Notes: generated by a model not told the origin, from the letters alone. Positions 25,188 to 34,169 are shown, numbered from the stretch's first letter. The stretch: DNA of 64,000 nucleotides from JADKCZ01 sp963786945 (GCA_963786945.1 CAWBAO010000006.1:62001-126000), one strand, 5' to 3'. Translations and numbers: made by a program.

Positions 25188-27756
25188 ATGTCGATTGAGA
25201 AGCGCTTCAGCGCCGCTGCGTTCTTCGTGGCGGCGACGATGCTGGTGCTGTCCGGGTGTACGGGCGACACCGGCCCCGCCGGTGCCAATGGCATCAACGG
25301 CACCAACGGCGTCAACGGCGTCAACGGCGTCAACGGCACCAACGGCGTCAATGGCGTCAACGGGGTCAATGGCGTCAACGGCACCGACGCCCCGGTCGCC
25401 ACGGTCGAGTCCTGCGCCGGCTGCCACAACGCCTCGCTCGCCGACACCCACGCGCTGACGGGGTCGAATGCCGTCGAGGTCAAGCTCCAGCACTGGAGCG
25501 CCACCGGCAGCCCGGTCCTCAGCGGCAACGTGCAGCTGCCCGCGGCGAGCGTGGTCGCCGGCACCAACGAGGTCGTCGTCAGGTTCAACGTCAGGATGAA
25601 TGGCGCGCCCCGCTACGACTTCACGGGGAAGGCGCAGGACGCCCTGGCCCACAACGAGGACGCCTACTGGTTCTATGCGGCTGATTCGGTCACCGGCTGC
25701 CCCGGCACCCCGCAGGCCGCGCCGAACGACACCGGCCCGGCCGGCTGCCGCACCAAGATCACCTCCGCCACCTGGAGCGTCGTGCACAACGGCAACGGCA
25801 ACTACACCGCGACGATCGCGGGCAGCCTGTTCCCGGTGGCCCCCGCGGACGGGACGGTCTTCATGCTCAGCACCATGAACCCGTACGGCGCGACCGCCAC
25901 CGCCGTCGCCACCCTCGGGACGCCCACGCATGACGTGGTGAGCGACCAGGCCTGCATCAACTGCCACGGCAACCACGTCTGGCGCGGGGCGGCGCACGAC
26001 GTGACCAGCCCCCAGGGCGTCGGCGCCTGCATCGTCTGCCACAACCGCAAGGGCGCCGCCGATCCGCGCCTCCCCGGGGCCGGCAGCGGGTTCATGGGCA
26101 TCGTCCACGGCATCCACAACTCGCACAACATGCCTGACGGGCAGTACACGTTCACCTGGACCAACGGGAACGACTTCAACTTCTCGATCGGCTTCCCGGG
26201 ATACATGAACAACTGCTCGACCTGCCACGACAGCGCGGCGCGGCTGGCGGCGGCTGCGACGGCCCCGTTCTCCTACGCGCTCTGCATCTCCTGCCACGAC
26301 AGCTTCGCGGGCTTCGCGAACGCCCCGCCGAGCCACGACGCCTTCACCACCGCCCAGAGCGTGCAGCCCCTGCCATGACGGCCAGACGGTCTCCACCTTC
26401 CACAACGGCCTCAAGACCGAGCGGGCCGGCCTGATCTGGGACGGCGCGGACCAGGCGGTCGTCATCGGCGCGACCATCGACATGCAGATCACCGGCGTCA
26501 CCGCCGGCACCAACACGCTCACGGTCACCTGGACCGCGGCGATGAGCGGCACGGCCGTGAACCCCTGCAACACCAACGTCCTGGTGGGGCCGGTCTTCGT
26601 CGGCGCCACCGCCAACACCGCCACCGGGCAGGTCAACAGCAACATGTCCATCCTCAAGGCCTACGCGCAGGGTGACGACTGGGTGAACGCGGGCCAGACC
26701 GGCACGGTCTCCCCCGGCCAGCCGACCAACGTGGGCCTCACCACCACCAACACCACCTGCGCCGGCAACCTGGCCACCAGCGTCGTCGCGTCCGACGCCT
26801 ACACCACCGCCACCAAGGGCGCGGTGGCCCTCCAGGGCAAGCCGCAGGTCCGCTTCGCCGCGGCCGCCGGGACGACCAACGAGGTCATCCAGGTCCGCGC
26901 CAAGACCCCGACCCGCGAGTTCCTGGTGGCCACCGGCGCCGCGCCGGCCGCGTCCCGCCGGGCCATCGTCGACACGGCCAAGTGCCTGGCCTGCCACGTC
27001 GGCTCGCTCTACCAGCACGGCGGCAACCGCGTCGACAACAACGACCTCTGCGTCATGTGCCACAACCCGGCCTCGAGCGAGCAGCAGAACCGGGTCAACA
27101 TGGGCGTGGACGCGACCGAGGCCTATGACGGCCAGGTCGGCCAGACCTACGACATGCGCACCATGGTCCACGCCATCCACTCGGCTGGCGAGAGCGGCGC
27201 GCGGCTGGTCTACTACCGGAGCAACGGCATCTACCTGTTCGGGCCCGCCAACGCGCTCGCCAGCGTCCCGAACTGGCCGACCACCGGCGGCGTCACCTGC
27301 AAGAACGCCGAGGGCGCCGACGTGACCTACTACCCGGTGGCCGGCTCCGTCGCCAACGGCACCAGCGACCGCGTCCCCACGGTCAACTCCGACGGCACCT
27401 GCAACACCACCACCGGCCCGCTCAGCACCACCGGCGTCTGGCGCATCCACAACTTCATCCCGGTCCACTACCCGCAGGCGCTGAACAACTGCGGCGCTTG
27501 CCACGTCGACGGCTGGGCGCCGGCGGCGGTGGACGGGAGCAAGGGCGTGGCCGTGACGGTCGACGCCGGCGCCTCGCCGTGGGGCAACCAGATCGACGAC
27601 GTGCTGATGGGGCCCACCGCGGCCTCCTGCATGACCTGCCACCAGTCCGGCGAGCCCACCACGCAGTTCTACCTGCGTACGCACGCCTATGGCGGGGGCT
27701 GGGCGCCCACGACGTTCGACAACGGCCGCCAGACGCTGCTCGACGCGGTCCCGTAA
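25188..27756 (+). pseudogene. OmcA/MtrC-family decaheme c-type cytochrome lipoprotein, frameshifted
   Basis: Outer-membrane multihaem cytochrome for electron transfer to extracellular acceptors such as metal oxides. The signal peptide ends in lipobox LSGC (about residue 24), so it is a lipoprotein. Ten CxxCH haem sites are readable: CAGCH, CINCH, CIVCH, CSTCH, CISCH, CSPCH, CLACH, CVMCH, CGACH, CMTCH, the MtrC/OmcA count. The first frame stops at 26376-26378; the rest of the protein is in the +1 frame to TAA 27754-27756. The shift lies between about 26,310 and 26,361, just before CSPCH (26362), and removing one base gives 855 residues. A Gly-X-Asn repeat links lipobox and first haem. No mtrA/mtrB-type porin genes are adjacent. 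AGGAG precedes ATG 25188. Broken gene or sequence error. Confidence 0.88.
25281..25388 (+). repeat. Twelve 9-nt Gly-X-Asn codon repeats inside the cytochrome
   Basis: Twelve consecutive triplets GAN, GIN, GTN, GVN and so on, ending GTD, are encoded by a 9-bp unit close to GGCGTCAAC. Collagen-like in the Gly-every-third pattern but without proline. It follows the lipobox directly and precedes haem 1, so it probably forms a stalk or tether. The near-identical units could expand or contract by slippage. Confidence 0.9.
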
Positions 27757-27797
27757 CGAGCTGAAGTGACGGGGGGCTCCGGCCCCTCGAGGAACCG

Positions 27798-27830
27798 GGG
27801 CGGGGGCGCGAAGGCGCTCCCGCCCTTCTT
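27798..27830 (+). terminator. Rho-independent-type hairpin after the cytochrome gene
   Basis: GGGCGGGGGCGC (27798-27809), loop GAAG, GCGCTCCCGCCC (27814-27825) make a 12-bp stem with one G-T pair, followed by TTCTT. It lies 42 nt after the cytochrome stop. The tail is short on T, so efficiency is uncertain. Confidence 0.65.
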
Positions 27831-27935
27831 CGTCCGGGCGCTCGACCGCCAGGTGGCCTTGGTCGAGGGGTCGCGGCACGGAGGATCAGGCCCTCGTGAA
27901 CCTTCCCAGGGCCATGAAGGGCCCGACGGCCCCCG

Positions 27936-28181
27936 TCACTCCTTCTTCTTCAGCCTGGCCTCGTTCTCCTTGATGAAGGCGCGCAGGTCCTCGGCCAGGT
28001 CGAGCAGCTTGAGCCACTGCTCCATGTAGAGCGTGACCGGGAAGCGCCCCAGCCCGTAGACCGACACGCCGCCCTTCTCGCTCACCTTCATGGAGACCCC
28101 CTTCGAGCCGCGCGCCTTCAGCGCCGCGTTCTCGGACTTGAGCCTCTCCAGCTCCGCCTTCAGCTCGTCCTCGGTCGCCAT
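27936..28181 (-). CDS. Small conserved coiled-coil protein
   Basis: 81 residues. An N-terminal coiled coil (ELKAELERLKSENAALKAR) is followed by a compact conserved core, GVSMKVSEKGGVSVYGLGRF and PVTLYMEQWLKLLDLAEDLR, then a Lys/Glu tail. Near-identical small proteins of unknown function are, from memory, widespread in bacteria including Anaeromyxobacter; I know no assigned role. Clean ribosome site (GGAGGAGATCAC before ATG 28181). It is transcribed away from the SDR gene and toward the cytochrome terminator. Confidence 0.75.
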   Translation of the reverse strand: MATEDELKAELERLKSENAALKARGSKGVSMKVSEKGGVSVYGLGRFPVTLYMEQWLKLLDLAEDLRAFIKENEARLKKKE

Positions 28182-28349
28182 GTGATCTCCTCCGGGTGGA
28201 CCGGCGCCCGGGTGCGGGCGCGGCCGGGTGGGCTGGGGTGCGGCTCGGGAGACTCTAGGCCCCGGGCCTGACGCCCCCTCGCGGCGCCGCGCGCCAGGCT
28301 CTCGCCCTCCCCCCTACCGGCCGGGGCCCGCTCCGGGTATGGAAGGCCC

Positions 28350-30044
28350 GTGTCCGAGCACCGACCGCGCCGCCAGCCAGCCCATCCCCGCCGGTTCCTG
28401 GCGCCGCCGCACCCGCGGCGCCGGCCCCGTCGCCCGCCGACATCGAGGCCGCCACGCGGGTCCTCGCCGCCGTGGCCGGCGACCGGGCCCTGCTGGCGAC
28501 CGTGGGCGAGGCGACCCGGAGCGCGCTGCAGCGGTTCGCCGGCGAGGTGGCGCGCCCCGACCTCAAGGCGCGCAAGCGGCTCCAGAAGACGCTGCTGCGC
28601 CAGGCCCAGCTGGCCCGGAAGCATGGGGACGAGGCCCTGCGCCGCGGGAGCGGGATCAGGCGCCTCCGCGAGGAGCCGGTCTTCCGCACCCCGTTCCCGT
28701 CCCTGCCGCCACGCGGCACCGACGCCTCGGGCTGGTGGCCCGTCCTGCCGGGCGCCGCGGCGGGACCGGCCCCGGCTCCGCACGGCGGAGGGCGGGCGCG
28801 CCGCCGGCTCGCCGGCCACGCCGGGCGCGGTGCCGGGCCCCGAGCTCCACGCCCCGCGGGTCTGCTACGTGTGCAAGCGGGAGTACCGGCGCCTCCACCA
28901 CTTCTACGACCAGCTCTGCCCGGCCTGCGGCGACGAGAACGAGCTCCGGCGGGCGGCGACGGCGGACCTGCGGGGGCGGGTGGCCCTGGTCACCGGGGCC
29001 CGGGTGAAGATCGGCTACCAGGCCGCCATCCTGCTGCTGCGCGCCGGCTGCACGGTGGTCGCCTGCACCCGCTTCCCGCACGACGCCGCGGCCCGCTACG
29101 CCCGCGAGCCGGACTTCGAGGCCTGGCGCGACCGGCTCCTGGTCCACGGCGTCGACCTGCGCCACACCCCCAGCGTCGAGCACCTCTGCCACTGGCTCGA
29201 CACCACCCTCCCCCGCCTCGACTTCCAGGTCCACAACGCCTGCCAGACGGTGCGCCGCCCGCCCGGCTTCTACGCCCACCTCCTCGAGGACGAGCACCGC
29301 CCGGTGGCCGAGCTCCCGCCAGCCGTCCAGCACCTGCTCCGCAGCAACGAGGCGCTGCGGCTGGAGCACGACGGGCGCCAGAGCGCGGCCGGCCTGACCC
29401 GCTCCGCCCAGCTCTCGCAGGCCGGCGGCGGGGACGACCTGCTGCTCACCGGCGCCGGCCCCTCGTCGCTGGAGATCTTCCCCCACGGCGTCCTCGACCA
29501 GGACCTCCAGCAGGTGGACCTGCGCGCCCACAACTCCTGGCGCCTGCCGCTCCACGAGGTGCCGACGCACGAGCTGCTCGAGGTGCTGCTGGTCAACGCC
29601 ACCGCCCCCTTCGTCATGACCGCCCGCCTCAAGCCGCTCATGGTCCGCTCGGCCACCCCGCCGCCGGGGACGGCCACCAGCGCCGACGGCGCCCGCCACG
29701 TGGTGCTGGTCAGCGCCATGGAGGGGCAGTTCTACCGGGCGCTCAAGACCGACAAGCACCCGCACACCAACATGGCCAAGGCGGCGCTCAACATGCTGGT
29801 CCGGACCAGCGCCCCCGACCTGCGCCGCGACGGCATCCACCTCAACGCCGTGGACACCGGCTGGGTGACCGACGAGGACCCGGCCCACATCGCGGCGCGC
29901 AAGGCCGAGGAGCACGCCTTCAGCCCGCCGCTCGACATCGTCGACGGCGCGGCCCGCATCGTGGCCCCCATCATCGAGGGGTTCACCTCCGGGACGCACC
30001 AGGCCGGCCACTTCTACAAGGACTACCGGCCCGCGCCCTGGTAG
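28350..30044 (+). CDS. Short-chain dehydrogenase/reductase with zinc-ribbon, N-terminus apparently out of frame
   Basis: The SDR part is clear from about residue 185 on: GRVALVTGARVKIGYQAA is the nucleotide loop, FQVHNACQTV matches the NNA block, VLVSAMEGQFYR and HTNMAKAALNML carry the Ser and the YxxxK-equivalent region with Thr-Asn-Met-Ala-Lys, so the catalytic Tyr seems replaced by His-Thr-Asn. Directly before it is a zinc ribbon, CYVCKREY ... CPACGDEN. The 564-codon frame from GTG 28350 is open throughout, but from about 28,370 to 28,800 the plausible protein is in the frame one base earlier (IEAATRVLAAVAGDRALLA, LQKTLLRQAQLARKHGDEA, RRLREEPVFRTP). Two compensating 1-nt shifts, one near 28,360-28,440 and one between 28,690 and 28,830, would restore it. 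Substrate unknown. Confidence 0.8.
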   Translation: MSEHRPRRQPAHPRRFLAPPHPRRRPRRPPTSRPPRGSSPPWPATGPCWRPWARRPGARCSGSPARWRAPTSRRASGSRRRCCARPSWPGSMGTRPCAAGAGSGASARSRSSAPRSRPCRHAAPTPRAGGPSCRAPRRDRPRLRTAEGGRAAGSPATPGAVPGPELHAPRVCYVCKREYRRLHHFYDQLCPACGDENELRRAATADLRGRVALVTGARVKIGYQAAILLLRAGCTVVACTRFPHDAAARYAREPDFEAWRDRLLVHGVDLRHTPSVEHLCHWLDTTLPRLDFQVHNACQTVRRPPGFYAHLLEDEHRPVAELPPAVQHLLRSNEALRLEHDGRQSAAGLTRSAQLSQAGGGDDLLLTGAGPSSLEIFPHGVLDQDLQQVDLRAHNSWRLPLHEVPTHELLEVLLVNATAPFVMTARLKPLMVRSATPPPGTATSADGARHVVLVSAMEGQFYRALKTDKHPHTNMAKAALNMLVRTSAPDLRRDGIHLNAVDTGWVTDEDPAHIAARKAEEHAFSPPLDIVDGAARIVAPIIEGFTSGTHQAGHFYKDYRPAPW

Positions 30045-30070
30045 GGCCGTCGCCGTCGCCGCGGCGCCGC

Positions 30071-31120
30071 TCAGCGCGGCGGCAGGAACGGCTCCGGGTT
30101 GAGCAGCTTGTAGGTGGCCGGGTCCATCTGGCTCTCCGGGAAGCGGCGCGGCCGCAGCCGGTGGAGGATGCGGGCGGTGTTCTCGGCCAGCGTCGAGGCC
30201 ACCTTGAGCCGCCGGTCGCGCTCGGCGAAGCGGGCCACCAGCTCCTGGAGCCGGCGGATCTCGCGCTCCGGCACCGACCCCAGCCCGGGCAGCATGAAGA
30301 GCGCCGAGCCCGCCAGCCAGACCTCGCGGGTCTCCAGCTCGCGGCTCTTGTCGAAGGCGGGCGCGAAGCCGTAGGCGGAGACCAGGTCGATGAGCGCCGG
30401 GGCCAGCCGTGTCCCGAAGCGGAGCAGCTCGGCCTCCACGTCCCAGGGCGAGATGCCGCGCGCGGTGGCCTCCTCGGCGATGGGGGTCTTCCACTCCATG
30501 TAGAGGTCCTCGAAGAGGGCCAGCAGGATCCGCATCCGCTCCCGGCGCGGCGCCCGGTTGATGCAGCGGAAGAAGGCCGGCTTGGAGTGCTCGTGCAGGA
30601 GCCGCTCGACGGCCGGGCGGGAGTTGAGCCGCTTCAGCCCCTGCTTGAAGAAGGCCTGGCCGCCCTGCTCGGCCATCACGTTCACGGTGATGAAGCAGCG
30701 CTCCGCCCCCTTGCCGAAGAGGCCGGCCCGGTCGAGGGTCCGCAGCGCCCCGACCATCGCCTCGTAGATGGCCTTGTCGATCCGCGGGGTCCGGCTGGCC
30801 AGGTCGGGGAGCTCCAGGGCGGCCACCGCCGGGTCGAAGTCGTGGTGCTCGTAGTGGGGCGGGCTCCAGCGCAGCAGCCGCCGCCCCGCCTCCCCGCGGT
30901 AGCGGATGTCGAGGGCGGCCATCTGCGCCGCGCTGCGGGTCAGCGCCTCCTCGGTGTTGGCCGAGGCCCGCACCCAGGCGAAGCCCGACGGCCCGCTGGT
31001 GTAGAGCGCGAAGACGTAGAGGTGCTCGGTGCCGACCTGGCGCCGGATGGCCTGGACCGCGTGGGCGGCCCGCTGGGTCAGCTCGCGGCGGAAGGCGCCG
31101 GCGTCGAAGGTCCCGGCCAT
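30071..31120 (-). CDS. DUF4303-like protein of unknown function
   Basis: 349 residues, no signal or membrane segment. The N-terminal 120 residues (AAHAVQAIRRQVGTEHLYVF, ALYTSGPSGFAWVRASANTE) match the DUF4303 pattern of an alpha/beta domain with a conserved ALYT and ANTEE. The rest is helical (AERCFITVNVMAEQG, RCINRAPRRERMRILLALFE, EDLYMEWKTPIAEE). DUF4303 proteins often sit in toxin-immunity loci as Smi1/SUKH-like candidates, but the neighbours here are a glycosyltransferase and aroQ, so immunity is not supported. Only 2 nt separate it from the glycosyltransferase stop (TGACCATG). Confidence 0.65.
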   Translation of the reverse strand: MAGTFDAGAFRRELTQRAAHAVQAIRRQVGTEHLYVFALYTSGPSGFAWVRASANTEEALTRSAAQMAALDIRYRGEAGRRLLRWSPPHYEHHDFDPAVAALELPDLASRTPRIDKAIYEAMVGALRTLDRAGLFGKGAERCFITVNVMAEQGGQAFFKQGLKRLNSRPAVERLLHEHSKPAFFRCINRAPRRERMRILLALFEDLYMEWKTPIAEEATARGISPWDVEAELLRFGTRLAPALIDLVSAYGFAPAFDKSRELETREVWLAGSALFMLPGLGSVPEREIRRLQELVARFAERDRRLKVASTLAENTARILHRLRPRRFPESQMDPATYKLLNPEPFLPPR

Positions 31121-31122
31121 GG

Positions 31123-32127
31123 TCAGGCCACGCAGCGGTAGTCGCGCAGCTCCTCGAAGCCACGCCGCCCCAGCTCCGCCCGGATCAGGTCGCGGGCGCC
31201 GGCCGCCCCGACCGCCACCAGCAGGGGCAGGCCGCGCAGCCGCTCCACCTCCTCGAAGGAGTGGACCGGCGCGCCGCGGATGGTCCGGCCCACCTTCTTC
31301 CGGTCCACCTCCACGAAGGCGCTGACGCGGATCCCCTGGCGCAGCAGCCCGTCGGCGAAGGCCCGCCCGGTCTCGCCGGCCCCCCAGAGCGCCACCTCGG
31401 CCACGCCCCGCAGCGGCCCGCCGGCCAGCGCCGCGCACTTGAGGGCCAGGTGGCGGTCCAGGGCGTAGCGGGGGTCGGTCCGGGTGAGCCGGGCCGGCCC
31501 CTCCCGCCAGTCGAGCAGGGTCCGGGGCAGGTTCACCATCCGGGCCCGGCGCGCCGCCAGCCGGAGCCACAGGTCGTAGTCCTCGGGGAAGTCGCCGGAC
31601 CGCCAGCCCCCCACCGCCGCCAGCGCCGAGCGGCGCAGCAGCGTGGCCGGGTGGACCAGCGGGGCCTCGACGAACAGGTCGCGCGCCACCAGCTCGGGGG
31701 TGGTGAGGGAGTTGAGCCAGCCCACGTAGCGGCGCATGCCGTCGCGCACCTGCCGGCGGGGGATGAGCCGGACCCGCGCGCCCACCACGGCCAGCGACGG
31801 GTCGGCGTCGAGCGCCTCCACCTGGGCCGCCAGCCGGCCCGGCCAGGACACGTCGTCGCCGTCCATGCGGGCCACCAGCTCGCAGTCGGTGGCGGTCAGC
31901 GCCCGGTCGAGCGCCAGGGCGATCCCCTCGCCCGGGCCGCGCAGCACCCGGACCCGTGGATCGCGGGCGGCCAGCCGGTCGAGGAGCCCGGCGCTGGCGT
32001 CGGTCGAGCCGTCGTCGACCGCCACCAGCACCAGGTCGCGGTAGCTGCCGCGCAGGATGGAGAGCGCCGCGGCGCGCACCGTGGCGGCGGCGTTGCGGAC
32101 CGGCAGGAGGACGGCGACCCTGGGCAT
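31123..32127 (-). CDS. Family 2 glycosyltransferase with C-terminal Rossmann-like domain
   Basis: 334 residues. GT-A catalytic domain at 1-225: VAVLLPVRNAAATVRAA, VAVDDGSTDAS, the metal-binding MDGDD (DxD) and GDFPEDYDLWLRLA (the ED acceptor motif). After about residue 245 a second domain begins with VALWGAGETGRAFADGLLRQ, a glycine-rich nucleotide or sugar-binding loop, and ends LLVAVGAAGARDLIRAEL, resembling the PglD/FlaA1-type sugar-binding Rossmann fold. Transfers a sugar to an unknown acceptor, possibly a cell-surface glycan. In a three-gene minus-strand run with aroQ upstream and the DUF4303-like gene downstream. Confidence 0.85.
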   Translation of the reverse strand: MPRVAVLLPVRNAAATVRAAALSILRGSYRDLVLVAVDDGSTDASAGLLDRLAARDPRVRVLRGPGEGIALALDRALTATDCELVARMDGDDVSWPGRLAAQVEALDADPSLAVVGARVRLIPRRQVRDGMRRYVGWLNSLTTPELVARDLFVEAPLVHPATLLRRSALAAVGGWRSGDFPEDYDLWLRLAARRARMVNLPRTLLDWREGPARLTRTDPRYALDRHLALKCAALAGGPLRGVAEVALWGAGETGRAFADGLLRQGIRVSAFVEVDRKKVGRTIRGAPVHSFEEVERLRGLPLLVAVGAAGARDLIRAELGRRGFEELRDYRCVA

Positions 32128-32154
32128 CCGTGGGGCGGCCGGCGGTGGCGCCGC

Positions 32155-32598
32155 CTAGGACTTCGGGCGGGCGCCGATCTCGGCGCAGAGCCACTCGGCG
32201 GCGAGGATGTAGCCGCGCACGCCCAGGCCGGTGATCTGCCCGCGGCAGGCGCCCGCCACGATGCTCTTGCGGCGGAACTCCTCGCGGGCGTGGATGTTGG
32301 AGAGGTGCACCTCGACCACCGGCGCCGTGACCGACTTGAGGCAGTCGTAGAGCGCGATGCTGGTGTGGGTGTAGGCGCCGGGGTTGATGATGATGCCGCG
32401 CGCCTCCTTGCGGTGCTGCTGGATGAAGTCGATGAGCCCGCCCTCGTGGTTCGACTGCCCGGCCTTCACGGGCACGCCCCACGCGTCGCAGGCGTTGCGG
32501 AGCATCTGCTCGATCTCGGCCAGGGTGGTGGAGCCGTAGATCTCCGGCTCCCGCTCGCCGAGCAGGTTCAGGTTGGGGCCGTGGACGAGGAGGATCAT
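32155..32598 (-). CDS. aroQ: 3-dehydroquinate dehydratase, type II
   Basis: Third step of the shikimate pathway: dehydration of 3-dehydroquinate to 3-dehydroshikimate. 147 residues, the standard type II length. MILLVHGPNLNLLGEREPEIYG is the family start with the catalytic Tyr in YG; QSNHEGGLIDFI, IINPGAYTHTSIAL and VEVHLSNIHAREEFR carry the substrate-binding Asn, His and the second-shell residues. It supplies the step missing from the aro operon at 35.9-42.0 kb but is transcribed separately, with the glycosyltransferase 27 nt downstream. Confidence 0.96.
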   Translation of the reverse strand: MILLVHGPNLNLLGEREPEIYGSTTLAEIEQMLRNACDAWGVPVKAGQSNHEGGLIDFIQQHRKEARGIIINPGAYTHTSIALYDCLKSVTAPVVEVHLSNIHAREEFRRKSIVAGACRGQITGLGVRGYILAAEWLCAEIGARPKS

Positions 32599-32657
32599 GT
32601 GGCGAACCCTAGCCGCTCGGCGGGGGGCGTCGAGGGGCCTTGCGGGGGACGGCGCCG

Positions 32658-34169
32658 TCACTTCACCGTGAGCGGCCCGAGGTCGAGCGCCCGGAGCTTG
32701 TCCTCGAACTCGGCGCGCGGCCCGACCACGATCACCGGCATGCGCTCCGGCCGGATCCAGGCCCTGGCGACCCGCGCCACGTCGGCCGCCCCCACCCGGG
32801 TGATGCGCCCGGGCAGCTGGGCGAACCAGTCGACCGGCAGGCCCAGCGAGACCGCCGAGGCCAGCGATCCGGCCACCGCGTCGTTGGTCTCCAGCGCCAC
32901 CGGCAGCCCGCGGATGAGCGCCTCCTTGGCCCGCTCCAGCTCCCCCTCGCGCAGCTCGCCGGTGGCCAGCGCCGCCAGCTCCTTCTCGAACTCGGCCACC
33001 GACTCGGCGGTGAACCTGGCCTGCAGCCCGCCCGCCGCCGCCAGCCAGCCCGAGTCGCTCTCCAGCCGCAGCGAGGAGCGGACGCCGTAGCTGTAGCCCC
33101 GGGTCTCGCGCAGGTTGAGGTTGAGCCGGCTGCCGAACAGGCCCCCCAGCACGTTGTTGAGCACGGCCATGGGGACGCGGTCGGGGTGGTTGGCCGGGAA
33201 GAGCTGGCCCACCACCCAGACCTGCGACTGGGAGGCGCCCGGCTTGTCGATCAGGGTCACGCTCCGCGCCGAGAGCGTCGGGTAGGGCGGCCGCCTCGGC
33301 TCGGCCCCGCGCCGCCCCTTCCACCCGCCCAGCTTCTGGTCGAGCAGCTTCTTCACCTCGGCGGCGCCCACGTCGCCGGACACCGTGACCAGGGCGCGCC
33401 CCGGGTCGTAGAAGGCGGCGTGGAAGCCCTTCAGGTCGGCCAGGGTGATGGCCGCGATGCTCTCCGGCGTGCCGCCCGAGGGCCGGCCGCGCGGGTGGTG
33501 CTCCCCGAAGACCAGCCGGGCGGCCTCGTCGGCCGCCAGCGCCTGCGGCGAGGCCTTCTTCTGCTGCAGCCCGGTGAGCCGGATGCCCCGCACCCGCTCG
33601 ACGTCCTCGGGGCGGAAGGCCGGCGTCAGCAGCGCCTCGGCCAGCAGGTCGAGCGCCTCGGGGAGCGTCTCGGTGAGGCAGTTGAGCCGGAGCCGCGCGG
33701 TCTCGAGGTCGGCGCTGGCGGAGAGGCGGGCCGCCAGGTCCTCGACGCGGGCGGCGAACTCGAGCGCCGGGTGCCGGGCCGTCCCCTCGGTGAGCATGTC
33801 GGCGGTGAAGCCGGCCAGCCCGCCCTTGCCCTCCGGCTCCTCGTCGACGCCGGCGCGCAGCACGATCTCGATCGAGACCAGCGGCACCGACCGGTTCTCC
33901 ACCACCAGCAGCCGGGCGCCGTTGGCCAGGGCGGCCACCCGGGGCACCGGGGCCTGGAAGCGGGGCTGGCCCGGGGCCGGGGCCGGCTTGCTGGCCCGGA
34001 AGGGCGCGTCGGGCGTGGTGGGCGCCGCGGCCGGTGGCGATGCGGCCGGCGGCGTGGGCGTGGGCGCCGGCGGGGTGGGATCGGCAGCGTGGGCAGGAGG
34101 GGCGGCCAGCGCCAGCCCGGCCAGCAGGGCGGCGACGGTGCGGAGGGAGGCGGCGCGCGTGGGGCTCAC
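32658..34169 (-). CDS. M16 peptidase-like subunit without zinc site
   Basis: 503 residues with signal peptide (SLRTVAALLAGLALAAPPAHA) and a Pro/Thr/Ala linker, so periplasmic or exported. Both M16 half-domains are present: ANGARLLVVENRSVPLVSIEIVLRAG, GLAGFTADMLTEGT at the place where the active partner has HxxEH, and LNLRETRGYSYGVRSSL at the end. The zinc motif is lost (GFTADML), as in the non-catalytic half of two-subunit M16B peptidases. It starts at GTG 34169, overlapping the stop of the catalytic partner by 4 nt (GTGA), so the two are made together and probably form a heterodimer. Confidence 0.9.
   Translation of the reverse strand: MSPTRAASLRTVAALLAGLALAAPPAHAADPTPPAPTPTPPAASPPAAAPTTPDAPFRASKPAPAPGQPRFQAPVPRVAALANGARLLVVENRSVPLVSIEIVLRAGVDEEPEGKGGLAGFTADMLTEGTARHPALEFAARVEDLAARLSASADLETARLRLNCLTETLPEALDLLAEALLTPAFRPEDVERVRGIRLTGLQQKKASPQALAADEAARLVFGEHHPRGRPSGGTPESIAAITLADLKGFHAAFYDPGRALVTVSGDVGAAEVKKLLDQKLGGWKGRRGAEPRRPPYPTLSARSVTLIDKPGASQSQVWVVGQLFPANHPDRVPMAVLNNVLGGLFGSRLNLNLRETRGYSYGVRSSLRLESDSGWLAAAGGLQARFTAESVAEFEKELAALATGELREGELERAKEALIRGLPVALETNDAVAGSLASAVSLGLPVDWFAQLPGRITRVGAADVARVARAWIRPERMPVIVVGPRAEFEDKLRALDLGPLTVK

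Noticed and set aside
25281..25388. CRISPR-like short tandem units
   Set aside because: Units are contiguous 9-mers in frame within a protein; there are no spacers.
26482..27756. Separate four-haem cytochrome gene starting at ATG 26482
   Set aside because: No ribosome site or signal peptide; the haem before it (CSPCH, 26362) is in the same frame, so this is the tail of the frameshifted decaheme protein.
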